This document shows, piece by piece, positions 22,695-34,800 of a stretch of 64,000 nt of DNA. The position numbers and the translations under genes are program-made. Within the stretch, counting starts at the first letter, position 1. Every line of letters starts with the position of its first letter. This DNA is from Naganishia liquefaciens (Eukaryota > Basidiomycota > Tremellomycetes > Filobasidiales > Filobasidiaceae): assembly GCA_013423385.1 (NCBI GenBank), contig BLZA01000043.1, forward strand, positions 1 to 64,000, given 5' to 3'. The notes beneath the pieces are model-generated. The model did no database searches. It was not told the DNA's origin and saw only the letters and a list, made by a program, of their open reading frames with translations.

Positions 22695-25600
22695 CTATTC
22701 GTCGTTGTCGTCCCTCTTGCGCTAAGCAAACGATCAGCTGGCGTTTCGTACAGTCTATGTTGCGACTCACCTTCATTTCCCGCGTAATCCGTTGCCGAGC
22801 AGCAGGATGGCGCTCCAATTCGTTCGGCACCGTTGATATCGGACTCCGTGCGATTTCTGGAGACCCGTCAGTCGAATCCCGAGACTCTCAACCAATGCAC
22901 TTACCCTGCTTGAGATCGTACATCGTCTCCTCATCCGACGGTCCCAAGAACGTGATCGCGATACCCTGCTTGCCGGCACGACCCGTTCGTCCGATACGAT
23001 GGATATACTTTTCGATCGTCGACGACATTTGCCAATTGATGACGCACGTGACGTCGGGAACGTCGATACCTCGACCAGCCTGTCCAGGAGGTTAGCAGAC
23101 TCAGATCCATGGAACGACACTACTCACCAAATCCGTCGCGACCAGAACCTCGACATCGCCATCCCGCAACGACTGCAGCGCAGCCTCTCGCTGCTCCTGG
23201 TTCTTGCCCGAATGTAATGTTGTTGCGCGCCTCCCTGCGCCCTGTACGTACCGCACCACCTGATCGGCCGTCTTCTTCTCGTTGACAAACACAATCATTG
23301 GCGGCGGCAAGCCGAGCGTCCTCAGCAGTTCCTGCAGACGTGCCTTCTTCTTGTCTTCGCCGGTGACGAACTCGACGCGCTGTTCGACCGAATCGACGGC
23401 TTCACCAACGTTGCCGATAACGACGGTTGCCGGTCGACGTAGGTATTGTTTGGCGAGGCGTTCGACGATTGGCGGCATGGTGGCCGAAAACAGAGTCGTC
23501 ACGCGGTGTCCCTTCCATGCTTTGTCACCATCACGAGCCGCGGGTTCGGAATCAAGGTTGCCCTCGATGGATCCTTGTTCATTGTCTTCAGGCATGGCAT
23601 TGAGAATAAACGTCAAGTCGTTTTCAAATCCAAGATCGACCATGCGGTCGGCTTCGTCCATGACGACGTATCGACACTGACTGAGCACGAGAATGTTTCG
23701 GTCAATCAAGTCCTTGAGACGACCTGGCGTGGCGATAATGATCTCTGCGCCGTTGCGCAGGTTGAATTGTTGCTCCTCAACACTACGACCACCGACGATG
23801 GAGACGGTTGTGTACCCAAGCGGGATGGCGAATCGCTTGGTTTCGGACTCGATCTGCTGCGCCAACTCACGCGTGGGCGCCAAAATCAACGCATACGGAC
23901 CCAAGTGTCGGTTGTCGTCCGTCAAGCCATCGAGGTGAGAGATGTATTCGAGCATGGGAATGACAAACGCCGCCGTCTTTCCTGAACCCGTCTGGGCGAT
24001 ACCGATCAAGTCACGATAGCTCAAGCCGATTGGAATCGCCTGCCGCTGAATCGGACTCGGTTCCTTGTATTCAATCTCATCAATGATATCCAGAATTTGC
24101 GGTGGGATGCCGCTTTCGCGCCACGATCTCAGCGGATGCGGGATGGAGCCGCCACGCGCGGCAATACTGAAATCTTCACGGAAAATCCGCCAGTCACGAT
24201 CGCGCATCTCGGCCAAAGGCTTTTCCGTCCAATGACGGTCGTCGATGCCGGACCGGGCGGCGCGGCGACGTTCGAGGGAATCGGCATGGCTGGTGGGCGC
24301 GAGCCGGGCCGAGTCGAAAGCGAGGTAAGGCGAGTTGAAGGAAATGTTCGTGTCGACAGAGCGAGTGAGATAATGACGGCATCGACAGGAGGGTGAGAGG
24401 AGGCAATGATCAGCTCCGTCTCTCTATCATAGCGACTTTTGCCTCTGAGAGACAGCTGTGGGTCCATCATCATTCGAACGCGGACGCGACTCGTTTCGAG
24501 CAGTGTCTCGTGCTCAAGCTCGCGCTCCGCCTCGTCTGCGCATGCACAGGTTGGGGAGGCAGAACACAAGCGCCCTGGCCAACGGCCAGAAGCACTCGCT
24601 CGCGATCACATCTGCGTCTAAAACCATCGCTTGGCGCGCCCAATACTCCTCCCAACAGACCGCTCCGACCATGTCTCCAGACGACATTCCGCACGCGCGA
24701 CTCACTAATCATTCGCCCCGCCCGCGACACCCCTCCTCTCCCCACCTTCATCAAACCCAGCCAACCTCCCGCCAAACATTGTTCCCCCGGCCACTACGCC
24801 CTGTTCCCGTCCCGTCAGACCCGCCCCACTCGTATCCTCCGCCGCATCCCAATCAAACACAAACTTTTGCTTTCCCCCTCCGCCCGCATCACCCCCGGGC
24901 GCACGGGCCCGCGATTTCTTCTTTCCGGCGGTTGACGTTCCGAGGTACCGCGCGCGAATGGTTTCCAAGTCTGTATCATCCATCAAGGCCCCTTGCGAAG
25001 GCCGACCCTCCAGGGACGTTGATAACTGCTGTGGGGGCGGCGCCGACGTCGACGCTGCATCCCCTCGCGTAATCGGTCCCTGACTAAGCGGACTCGGTGC
25101 AAACGCCCGTGGACCTGTCGGCGCACCCCGTGGACCCGCCGGTGGTGCCCGACCTCTCGGCATCCCCCGCCCGGACGCCCCACCGCCACCACCACGTCCG
25201 TTCCCAAACCGATCGTACCCCTGATGATGGTACCCGGCTTGACCTTGTGCCTGCATGTTTTGCGGCTGCGCGTACCCCTGTCCGTTGCCCTGTCCAGAGT
25301 TCTGTCCCGCCGCTTGGGCGACAAAGCGCTCGCGCTCTTCGCGTTCCTCGCGTTCCCGTTTCTGCTGTGCCTCGAGTTCGGCCTGGCGGCGTTCGAGAGC
25401 AAGTGCCGCGCGTTGGGCTTTGGTGAGGAAGACGGGCTGTGATTGGTGAGAGCGGTGATGCCACGGGGTAGAGGGAAGATGATCGGTGCGTGCGCAGGCG
25501 TGCGGGAGTTGAGGCGATTAATCGAGGTTTCGGCATGGAGATTTGGAATGGGAAATGTGTGTTCGGCGAGGCGAGATGGAAAGTTACGGTGGCCGTGACG

Positions 25601-26044
25601 TCGTAAGTTGCATTTCCGTCGCGCAGTGTCGATTATGCCATCGTGGACGGTTCGGATCGTGAGTTAAGCGACATGTATTAGCGGGCATTTAGAATATGGT
25701 GAAGAAAGGGCAAGAAGCAAGGATGCGTCAGCGCTCTTCAGACATTTATCTCGGAGCTTGCCCATTGATTTGCCCTTCGCCAATCCATCTGAAGGATTCA
25801 AAGGACAAGGAATCCTCAATCCGCCACATTGAGAAAATCCTGAACCGGCATCCCACGGCAGTTTCCCTTCTCAATCGCCCATCCTGTCTAGCCACCTCTC
25901 ATCCTCCATCATTGCTGATTCCACCTCTTCTCACCCCACTCTACCCAGCACCATCGAAAGACTCACCTTACTCGCCGCCTCCTTCTCCTCCTTTTGCTTC
26001 CTCACAATCTCATCGACGCTCAATGGTGCCTTTCCGATCGCCAT
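22695..26044 (-). CDS. PRP28: DEAD-box RNA helicase Prp28 (U5 snRNP, DDX23)
   Basis: First exon 26044-25967 ([20 protein letters not shown]), then a 530-bp intron, then exon 2 from 25436 with the Gln/Arg-rich leader and [12 protein letters not shown], a Prp28 hallmark. The helicase core follows: [11 protein letters not shown] (Walker A), [52 protein letters not shown] and [10 protein letters not shown]. The sequence [13 protein letters not shown] precedes the Q motif, as in other Prp28 proteins. The last exon ends RKRDDNDE. Prp28 swaps U1 for U6 at the 5' splice site. The exon joins between about 24730 and 24280 are not settled. Divergent from the COX7C-like gene, 339 bp between starts. Confidence 0.92.
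25437..25966 (-). other. Long first intron of PRP28
   Basis: 530 bp from GTGAGT to AATCACAG, joining phase-0 exons (EAASK to [10 protein letters not shown]). No coding or RNA gene is seen inside. Confidence 0.75.
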
Positions 26045-26383
26045 GATTCACCCGTTATCCGCGTTCTTTCTTCGCCTTTTTGTTTCCTTCCGTGAGGTTC
26101 TGCTCGTGGTCCTTGACGCCCTGATCCGGACAATTGACGAACGGTATCCTGATATGATCCGCCCTGCGCCACCCCAAGTCCCAACTCAATACCTTGAATG
26201 CCCTCCCTCCTCCCCGGCATCCCACTGCCCGCGATTGATCCAGCTTACCTAATCCGGATCCGTTAGCCGGGCGCACCCTGCCTCTTTCCAGCGAAAACGC
26301 CCGAGCCAACAAGGAGTCATCACCACCGCAACACCCCTTCCCCTTCCCCTTTCACTCATCCACTGAAGCCACTACGCACCATC

Positions 26384-26652
26384 ATGTCCATCCTCTCTCG
26401 ATCCGCCATTCGATCCTCGGCCCGTGTCGCTCGGGTCAACGCCGTCCAATCGCGAGGCATGCACTTTGAAAACGTCGTCGGCAAGGTGAGTCCTCGAGGG
26501 GGAGCAGGCGGAGAGAAGAAAAGGGCTGACAAGAGGGGACGTAGACGATGCCGTTCAGCGTAAAGAGCAAGCCGATGACGGGGTTGAAGATTGCAGCGTT
26601 TGCGGTGACGGGTTTCGGTTTGCCGTTTGTGGCGGCGGCGCATCATATGTGA
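26384..26652 (+). CDS. Cytochrome c oxidase subunit VIIc-like (Cox8/COX7C)
   Basis: Exons 26384-26485 and 26545 onward encode a 70-residue precursor: a basic presequence (MSILSRSAIRSSARVARVNA), then the family core MHFENVVGKTMPFSVKSKP and one membrane span LKIAAFAVTGFGLPFVAAAH. It is a small subunit of mitochondrial complex IV. Read straight on, the frame stops at once (HHM then TGA), but that ATGTGAGT is also a perfect splice donor. Relatives carry 5-8 more residues (often Lys-rich) after this point, so a third exon beyond the repeat DNA is quite possible. The end is therefore uncertain. Confidence 0.75.
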
Positions 26653-26654
26653 GT

Positions 26655-26960
26655 CGGAGCGGAGCGAGAATACCTCGAGCGGAGCGAGACTGCCTGTCTC
26701 GTCGAGCGAAGCGAGGATCCCTCGAGCGGAGTAAGACTGCCCTTGAGTGAAGCGAGAACATGTCTCTCGTCGAACGGAACGAGGATTACATGGCGCCGCG
26801 GGCAAGGACTTTATAGAGCGCGTCGTAGGGCGCGCGAGAACCGCTGCTTGCCGAGCGTCAGCGAGAATAGGAGGTGCCGCAGGCAAGAAGCTCGCCGCAG
26901 GCACGAGGCCATCGTAGCACGTCTTCAGCACGACCATCAATCCCCTTGATGGGAATTGTC
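26655..26960 (+). repeat. GAGCGAAGCGAG-type dispersed minisatellite, copy A
   Basis: Irregular units of roughly 25-30 bp built around GAGCG(A/G)AGCGAG followed by (G/A)ATACCTC or similar. It starts just after a GTGAGT donor-like site at the end of the COX7C-like reading frame. It ends in GAGCGTCAGCGAGAATAGGA and GCCGCAGGCAAG modules. The same modules, in the same strand relation, fill the start of the large DAM1 intron. Confidence 0.8.
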
Positions 26961-27779
26961 AAAAGAAGGAGATGGCATGCTCGACGGATTTCCGCAGCGG
27001 TTTTCCCATCAGATGAGCTTTCCGCGATAGGAGATTTCCCCCTATCCTCTGACGTCTCAGATCCGCTCGTTTCGAGGCTTTGTCTGAACAGGAGAAGCCG
27101 ATAGGAGGTCGTTGGCAGGATGTGCGCGTGCGCGTGCGCATATGCAGCATATGCAGGAAGGGAAATGGGAGCCACTGCGGAACCACGATGCCGCTTCAAC
27201 CACGTCTACTTGCCAAATAGCGATGTCAGACCTGCGACAGGCCAAATCGGCGAACAGGGCTAAGCCGTTCATGTTGACGTGCCTATGCGGACAGTCGGCC
27301 GTGGCTCGGCTATTTGCGTCTCGTCGTTCGACATTGCACCGGCGATCGAAGAGCGAAACGGACTCTTCCTCTCTGCTTGACATATACGCGTTGTCGAGAA
27401 GTCCAAAAGCCGGCGGTAGTATAATGAGTCCCAAGTCTACCCTTTCTGGTTCAAGTTTCCAATGCACCCTCGTCTGCCCTCCTGGCCACCCTTTCGCGCT
27501 CGCTTCCTACATGATGAACATGCGTTGACGCCTTTCTTCTCACAGTGCCAAGTCTTCCGGTTCGGCCTAAACGAATCGTTATGATCGACAACAATGCCGG
27601 ACAGTCTATCGTAATAGGGCATGTAGCAGCTGATGGTGGGCGTAATATGATATGAATGATGGTGGATGTCGTCGGTAGTAGCAGGTGCGACTGGGATGCC
27701 GAATTGCATTGGCTTGTTCGGTGTTGCGGAGGTCTCGTGAGGGCGAGTTGACAATGGATATCAGGCGTCGATCCGGGTT
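26961..27779. other. Non-coding or decayed stretch between repeat A and the MFS fragment
   Basis: About 820 bp with open frames on both strands but no family match or convincing splice structure. It may hold a distal exon of the COX7C-like gene, or the eroded remainder of the transporter. Nothing else recognised. Confidence 0.4.
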
Positions 27780-28148
27780 TTAATTTGCGCTGGTCCGTTG
27801 GCGATCGAACGCAAAGTTCGCTACCTCAATCCCCACTCCGAACGCCTCTACGATCTGATCCGTACCGCTCGCATATGACGTTGCGGAAACCGAGATGCAG
27901 AGGAGGGCGAGAGTGGATGCGACGGTGTATCTATCAAGGAGAATTCAGCTTTGAGACTTCAATAAAACAGGGAGACAAGCGAAAACTCACGTCCATTTCC
28001 TTGCAGTGGTCCATTGCCTGGGGTCTGCGGCATCGCGTTCAGCGAAGGAGACGATGAACGGATCGTCGGGCGTCCCTGAGCCCGGATGAGACGATCGTCC
28101 TTCTGCCGTCTTGCCGTCGTCGAGATTGCGTTCCGAGGGGGAGCCCAT
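27780..28148 (-). pseudogene. 5' fragment of an MFS transporter
   Basis: Exon 1 from 28148 (MGSPSERNLDDGK...) contains DDPFIVSFAERDAADPRQW, like the DP.NP.NW motif ahead of the first helix in fungal drug/polyamine MFS carriers. A 59-bp intron follows, then YTVASTLALLCISVSATSY (first helix) and the loop GTDQIVEAFGV, after which the frame stops at 27780. About 90 residues remain of some 450-550, so only one of 12-14 membrane spans is present. No other part of the transporter is found in the window. Most likely a truncated gene remnant left by a deletion or rearrangement. Confidence 0.65.
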
Positions 28149-28532
28149 GATACTTGGGCGTCATCGGTAGGCGCGCGCTCGCCGAAGCGCCCATCCCCAA
28201 AGGTATTTTATACGTGCGTATGCGATGACAGTGATGGTCCACTGTGTCTGGGTCATGTAGACCGACGGATGATCAAGAGACCCGCCATTATGGCTCGCCA
28301 CGCTCGCTGGCCATTTTCTGCTTCCGCCTCGCTGATTCGTCATCACCTCGCCTACCTCGCTACTTTGGCCGCCTTCTTGTTAATCAGGCGTACTTGCTCG
28401 AGCATATAATAGGCGCTCCGCAACATCCTACCAAGATGTCGCCTCTGTCCTACCTACAACGATCAGCGCCTTTCCCCCCCCCCTCGAAAACTTCTTTGCC
28501 GCGATCGACCTGACCCAGCCAACAACCGAAAG

Positions 28533-29344
28533 ATGACTCCCGCCTCTCCCCCTCACTTCCGGTTCCGCGAAATCGCCGAACCCCTCCGTGGCGCCATAGA
28601 GGTCTCCATCAAGGACTCGGCACTCATTGTCATCGATGCACAACGCTTCTACCTCGCCGACGGGGACTGGCCTGTCCATGACATTCTCGAAACAAACAAG
28701 ACCATCGAGGCGCTTGTTAAGCGGTACCGCAGTGTAAGCCAGAATCCCTTCCCGACAACGCTCAACGTCACTGATGAAATCGCGAACGTTGTAGGTCGGT
28801 GGAGAGGTCGGCTGGATCATGCACACAGGCGATAACACGATGACTCAAGATTAAATCAAGCACACCCCGCTCGACTGTATCGCCGGTCTTGAAGCGCTCG
28901 AGGGTGAGAAATTTATTACCAAGGCTCAAGGATCCAGGTACGCAGCGCCTTCTTTCCTTTGCTGCGCTCGATGGGGCTAATTTTTCATCGCCCTGACAGT
29001 TTCGTAGGCACGGATCTAGACGAATACCTCGTCTCTAAGAACCTAAAAAATATCGTCCTTGTAGGCTATCAGCCTCAATGTATGTCTACTTTTTGTCTTT
29101 TTCACCCACCACCTGACTGACCTCGCCCACCGCGTCTTTCAAAGTCTGTATCATCACCACCGCCGTCTACGGCCATCATCTAGGCTACCGAGTCTTCGTC
29201 GTCCGTGACGCGATCGGATCACACAACTTGCATTCGTGGGATAACGCGCGCGACATCAAAGGTTCTGAGTTGGTGGAAAGTGCATGTGATTTGATTAGCG
29301 ATGCGCTGGGTGTGGTGGTCAAGGCAACGGATATCTTGAACTGA
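28533..29344 (+). CDS. Isochorismatase-type cysteine hydrolase with an in-frame TAA
   Basis: Four exons in phase: 28533-28733, 28795-28937, 29000-29079, 29145-29344. Family residues are present: the Asp in ALIVIDAQRFY, the Lys in GEKFITKAQGSSFVGTDL, and the Cys in FCIITTAVYGHHLGYRV, the three catalytic positions. Exon 2 reads GGEVGWIMHTGDNTMTQD and then TAA at 28852-28854 before the conserved block resumes. No good splice pair removes it without losing the buried beta strand; the only candidate uses a poor GTCGGC donor. So this is either a recently inactivated gene, an unusual splice, or a base error. Substrate of the family here unknown. Confidence 0.72.
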
Positions 29345-30073
29345 TGGGTTAGGATATGCCTTTCTATCAACGAGATGATGACATCGATCATCTTGCTATC
29401 TTGAACATCGTTATATGCATAAGAGTATCTGTTTGTCAACAGTGCCATCATCTGCTGTCGAGACCTTCAGGCGCCCACAACCTCGTCTTTGGAAGTATTA
29501 CTCGAGCAGAAGATCTCAGACTTTGAGACTGCTGGGAGGTGTGGAGTTACGCTAAGGCTAGAGGTACCAGGGAATTGGCGTAGCCATCGTGATGATGAGC
29601 ACGACGACGGCTACGTCCGTAGAGCAGGGTGGCAGTGGCTGGCGTTATGAATGTCGAGCGGGTTCAGGTAATGAGTCACACAGACTTTGGGGTTGACTTC
29701 CCGAGACATTGGGCTGTTTCTGGCACGAAATACGCCGGATGGAGCTAGAGAAAGCATTTCTTCGGGATAAAAGCTGTCGTCGCTGTCGAAGGAGACCTCA
29801 AAACTATCTACAAAAGAAAAACATGCGATAGCACGACTTTTATCGGTAGCCCTTTTTACGATTTCAATACATGTGGTAAGGCCGTGTCTACGGTGGCCCT
29901 GGGTGCATTTCCAAGGCAAGTATCCAAAGCTTGCAATGGCATTGAACTACTTCCAGCCGGTCTACCCGGAATCACGATCCAGCGCCTGATCCGCCATCCT
30001 CCTGGATATCTCTGTTTCCCGTCTTCCCGAACTTCCTATGGCAAGTCATCCGTTCCCCGTGATCCGCTCTCGC
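29345..30073. other. Intergenic region, nothing recognised
   Basis: About 730 bp between the hydrolase and the 3' end of the next orphan gene. No tRNA, repeat or supported frame seen. Confidence 0.4.
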
Positions 30074-30962
30074 TCATTTCTTGCTCGATTTCTCCTTTAC
30101 AGGCTGCATCGCGGCAGCCGTCGAACTGCTGGCGGACTTTGAAGACTGTGCAAAGTTGACAAGGAGGTGGACGTTCTCGCCCGAATCATTGACTGAACAC
30201 CACGAATGTCAATCTCTGTAGTTGGCCGACATACCAGAATAAGAACCTACCAAGACGGATTGTGATATGCTCCGAGCTGATGATATGCCTCGCTAACGCC
30301 TGCACACGATCGAGCTTCGCATTCAATTCAGCGTACAAGCCCTCTTTCGGTGCTTTCGGAACCGTCGGCTTGTTGAGAAAAGGATGCTTGATGTCGCAAT
30401 GGTAGTCAGAGCTCTTCTCTTCTTCGGCAACAATGTTGTATCGCCCTTGAGGGTCTCGATCTGAGGAGGTATGAAAGGAGGTCCTGAGTGATCGCGCTCG
30501 AATCACGCAGGCTAAGACGGGCTTACAGATTTTGGTTGTCAATTGATATCCAGGCTGCAAGGATTTCGCTATGTCGCGGATGTTTTGAATGCACACAACA
30601 ACCCTCTCGAACTGGTACTGATCTCCTCTCCCTTTGTCCTTTTTCTTGTCCAAAAGCTGCCAGGTCCCGTTGGCGACGTCTGCACTCTCGGTCAACGTAA
30701 TGTCGGTTGTGGGCCCCGCTGTCATCTCTGTTGGTCGTAACACCAGCTCAACAGAACCGTATCAACGTAGTCATTCAGTCAGGCACTGACCTTCATCACT
30801 GGATTCGACCATTCTCCTCAGCTTTTTGGGACTAGCTCCCACTCCCACAATGTCCATCTCAGTGGATCCTTCCGCCTCAGCCAAAGGTCTCTTTGAATTG
30901 ACGGTGTCCGTCTCCATTGTGGCTCCTGGAACGTGTTCGACGATCTCTGCAAGTGACACCAT
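30074..30962 (-). CDS. Orphan protein, about 230 residues
   Basis: Four exons from ATG 30962 fit together by phase with GTCAGT, GTAAGC and GTAGGT donors. The product begins MVSLAEIVEHVPGATMETD, has an acidic/basic stretch GASPKKLRRMVESSDE, and a middle part with YQFERVVVCIQNIRDIAK, and ends HLLVNFAQSSKSAS...KEKSSKK. Charged and mixed helix/strand character with a Ser/Lys tail; no domain recognised. It is divergent from the small + strand gene at 31152 (189 bp). The conserved phases and lack of stops in each exon support a real gene; function unknown. Confidence 0.5.
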
Positions 30963-31151
30963 AGCGAAGTGTAGGCGCTGTTAGGAGATGATAGATGGAA
31001 TAGGACGTCGATGTCTTGAGTTGTTCTTCCCGCAGTACGATAAGAGGGGGAGCACGCTGCGATAAAACCGGTTGAGGACGGATTATCCTTGAGACAGATC
31101 GACAGGCAATTGGCTGGAGCAAAGGGAGAATCCTGGACTAAGTCGTGAACG

Positions 31152-31563
31152 ATGACCAACTACCAGATTGGCAGACTCTTAGCAGACGATCGACACCTTA
31201 TTGTTCGCATCAGCTCTCGAATTCGCATCACGTGGCGTTTGCACAATCAAAGGACCCCTTTGTGCGATACAGATCAGGCGTTACTACATCATTACATCTC
31301 CATCAACCTAGCATTCTTGGACCCCTCTGGCCGCACACCTTCCGTGAATGTCGATATGCGAGAATTGCGGTCTGATCTCACGAGGAAGATGCAAGAAGTT
31401 CAAGGCAGTTTCAGACTTGGCCGCGAATACGATTCCGTGCCACAATACGATTCTGTGCGTTTCACGCCCAGGTAAGGGAATAGTACAGCATCCTAATGCT
31501 GGACAAATTCATGTTGACAGCATACACTTAACCTCACGTTGCCTTGCAAAGATGCTGCATTGA
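31152..31563 (+). CDS. Small orphan protein (possible)
   Basis: Two exons: ATG 31152 to the GTAAGG donor at 31472, and a short last exon after TTGACAG ending at 31563 (LTSRCLAKMLH). About 120 residues, basic, with NVDMRELRSDLTRKMQEVQG in the centre. No family recognised. Support is only the long open first exon and the in-phase splice, so this may be spurious. Confidence 0.3.
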
Positions 31564-31849
31564 TGACACCCGAGTTGAACATGCATTCGCGACCGAGGTG
31601 ATCTTCCGGATGAGTCTATTACCTTGACTGGCTCTATGTGTACGGATAATCGGCGATTCTGACATCCAGCGATTCTGCTGCTCAGGGTTCCAACAACGCT
31701 GACCCTAATAACCGTTCCCGAAGTACGATCATACTGCTGATAGGTGACTGGTAGTCGCATGTGGAGATGCGGTTTATATCGCGCTCGAAAACAAGGTTGT
31801 CATTTGAACTGAGAATCGACAGAAACGATTGATCCCGTTCGAGATTTCC

Positions 31850-34800
31850 TCATGAAGCCGTCGATGAGGTCGCGACTCCAGACGGAGGTGCGGCGATCTG
31901 CGCTGTCGTTGTTGTTGTTGGAGCGGGAGTCCCTTGATGATCACATCTTGAAGCATCCATCGCCGTCGAACGCCCTTGCGCGCGTGGATCCGCCATTTCA
32001 TCGACAACTGCTGGCGGGGATACTCCATTCCTAGGCTTGGCGAGTGGAGCTGTGTCGACATCCATAGCTGTTGATTGTGGCATAAACGATTCTTTCGCTC
32101 GGCCCCGATCACTGAGAGAAGCCGCCGCGTCTGCCGCATTCTGCGACGGCTGTCCAGCGGATGTCGATGTGGTGATGGGTATCGGTAGTCCGATACCGAG
32201 CAGATCGTCCAGTCGGCCAAGAGAAATCGGACTTGGGCGATATCCTGCAGTACAGCCGCGAGCTCAGCAGTATTTCATGAAGAAAGGCTCCACACATACC
32301 GCCATGAGAACCCTGGCCGGGTGTTGGGGGGAGATCCGCTGCAAGCGCAATTAGCCAGGCTCTAGTTTGTGGTGGAGATGAACGGACTATGTACGGTATG
32401 GGTGAAGTAGAAACTGCCGTTAAGGTCCCTTCCTGAAGTTTGAGTCAGCTATCGACAAATTACGTTACTGGACAAGCTTACCAAACCTAAGGTTCATCTC
32501 CTGCCCTATTCCAAGCGCGTCCGGAGCAGCTTCGCTGAAGTTGAGGAAAGACTGGATCATCAAGCGATCCATCGGCGTCCGCTGATTTCGTTGGGGAGTC
32601 ATCACGGGCTGCCCCATACGTGCATCATTGCTTGTCACATCGACAGGCGAACGCTGTCGCCTTCGCTTCCGCTGTCGTGGTGCTTCGTCCTCCTCCGTTT
32701 CTGCAGTGCGATGAATACTCAGCATACAATCGACAATCAGACAGATAGACAGACCTCGTCCGGAATCGTCCTCTCTGTACCGACGACGCTCCGTCGCTCG
32801 AAGGTCTCGGTAGTCTTCTGCAGACTCGTCTGGTTGAAACTGTCAGCCTGATCTCATGACACGAATTCTTTGGACTCACCCGATTGCGCAAGCGCATGAC
32901 GTTTTGGTCTGACGGAACCTGCAGAGTCTTCCCGCTGTGAAACCCCATTTGCGCTACTATCCTTCGCAAAAGTCTCGCCTTTCACGGCCGATTCAATCTC
33001 GCGTCCAACGATCTTCTGGATCACGGCGTTGATGTCCGCGACACCGACACTGACTCCGCGTGAGTTCTCTGGATTTCTCGCAAGCCTAGCGTCCCGCAAG
33101 GATGACAGAGTGTCCAAAACCTTGTTCACCGACCATCCGTACCTAGACGACGTTCCCGCTAACTGCAGCAGCGGATAGTGATGCTTGGCCAAGATTTGGA
33201 ACCCCTCCCGGAAATCTGAGCCGAAGAACTGGCGCAATACAGACTCGGCTTTTGCTGGATGCTTTGCAAGCTCGACATTGTTTTTAGAGTTCCAGAGTGG
33301 ATTGGCGTCGTAATCACTCTTTGTGGCACGACTACGACGTCTGCCACTTGAAATTTCGGTAATGCGCAGGGAGGAACGAGACTCTGCTGAGGATGTTTGT
33401 TAGTGGCGACATTGTGCAACCCCTGTAAATGGACCAACTCTTCTCTGATTGAGCATCAACATCCTGCGAAGCCGAACGCGGCCGATTCGAGAAACTCTTG
33501 ACAGACGGTGAGATATGCGTCCCCTCTACCTCCCGAACTTCCATCCAAACTCCATCAACAAGCTGTTCTTCAACGAGGGCGTGGTATTTCCACGGTTTCG
33601 TGACAGGGCCAGGAGTTTTCGATGGGTGGGACTCGTTTGTTGCCGAAGATGAGGCCGGGGTGTCAACGGATTTTGGCGGCTGGATACTTATCGAAGGCGT
33701 CGGAGATGGTTCAGAGACTAAGTCGTTCATCGAAGAATCAGCCAGATGGATCACGACTTGTGTGCCATCTTGCGCTTCTTCTGCTGTTCCATCGTCTTTG
33801 ACACCCGTTCCCTTGCCCGAAGCCGGGGCTCCCCCCTCATTCCCATTTGAGCCATCCTCGCGCGAGCCATCTTTCGACTCTGTGCCATCCACGTTATCGT
33901 CCAACAGAACAATCTCGGACGCCGCCGACTCTGCCTTCTCCGATGCGGGCGATGCAAACAGGTGGGTATCGGATGACGCGTTGTGGTTGAGACGGCGACT
34001 CGCATCTGCTGGGGCTGCGGCTGACGTGACAGATGAGGATGGCGGCTTGTGCGATGTGGTCGGAGTCTCCAGCTGTGGTGTCGTTGATAAGTCGCGTGGG
34101 TGCGCGGCTATTGATGAAGCGCTTCGGCTCGGCGGCGCAGAGATGCGCACCGGTTGCATTGATGGTGGGGATATTTTCTTCATCTCGCCAGTCGAAGACG
34201 CGCGCAATGATGGAGCAACGGCTTTCGTCGGATCCGCTGCGGCGGCAGCCGGCGATTCAAGCGGTAAAACGATTACTGTAGCCGTCGAGGTGGTGTCGTT
34301 GCCGTTCATTCCTTCTGAGATAGTCGAGGGTAGATCCGGTAGCGGCGTCTCTTTCGTCTGAAACGTCGTCCGCGATATAGGATTTACAGTCGCTGCTTTT
34401 GTGGGTTGCATGGTCTTCCCGTCAATCTCGCCCACAGAGGGACGGATATTCTGTTGTGCTGGAGGAGCCTTTTGAGACGCGAAATGCTCCGCCCCCGCCC
34501 TCTGTCCTGCACGAGCAGATCCATTCGCGATCAATGACGCTTGTTGTCCTTTCGGAATCGCGGAAGGTACAGACGCGGACGAAGACGATTGTCGAGAAAC
34601 GAGCGCTCGGTCATCTTGACTAGTTACCGAAGTCGAAGCTTTCTTGCCAGTAGGATCAGCTGGCAAGATTCCTTCAGAAAGGTGTTGCATGATATGAACA
34701 TCGAGGGGTATCTTTTGGGCCTGCTGTCTGAATGACGACGAAGTGGACGAGACCACAGCTGGCCTCGATTTCGGTGTTGCAATAACTTTTCGTCCGGCGG

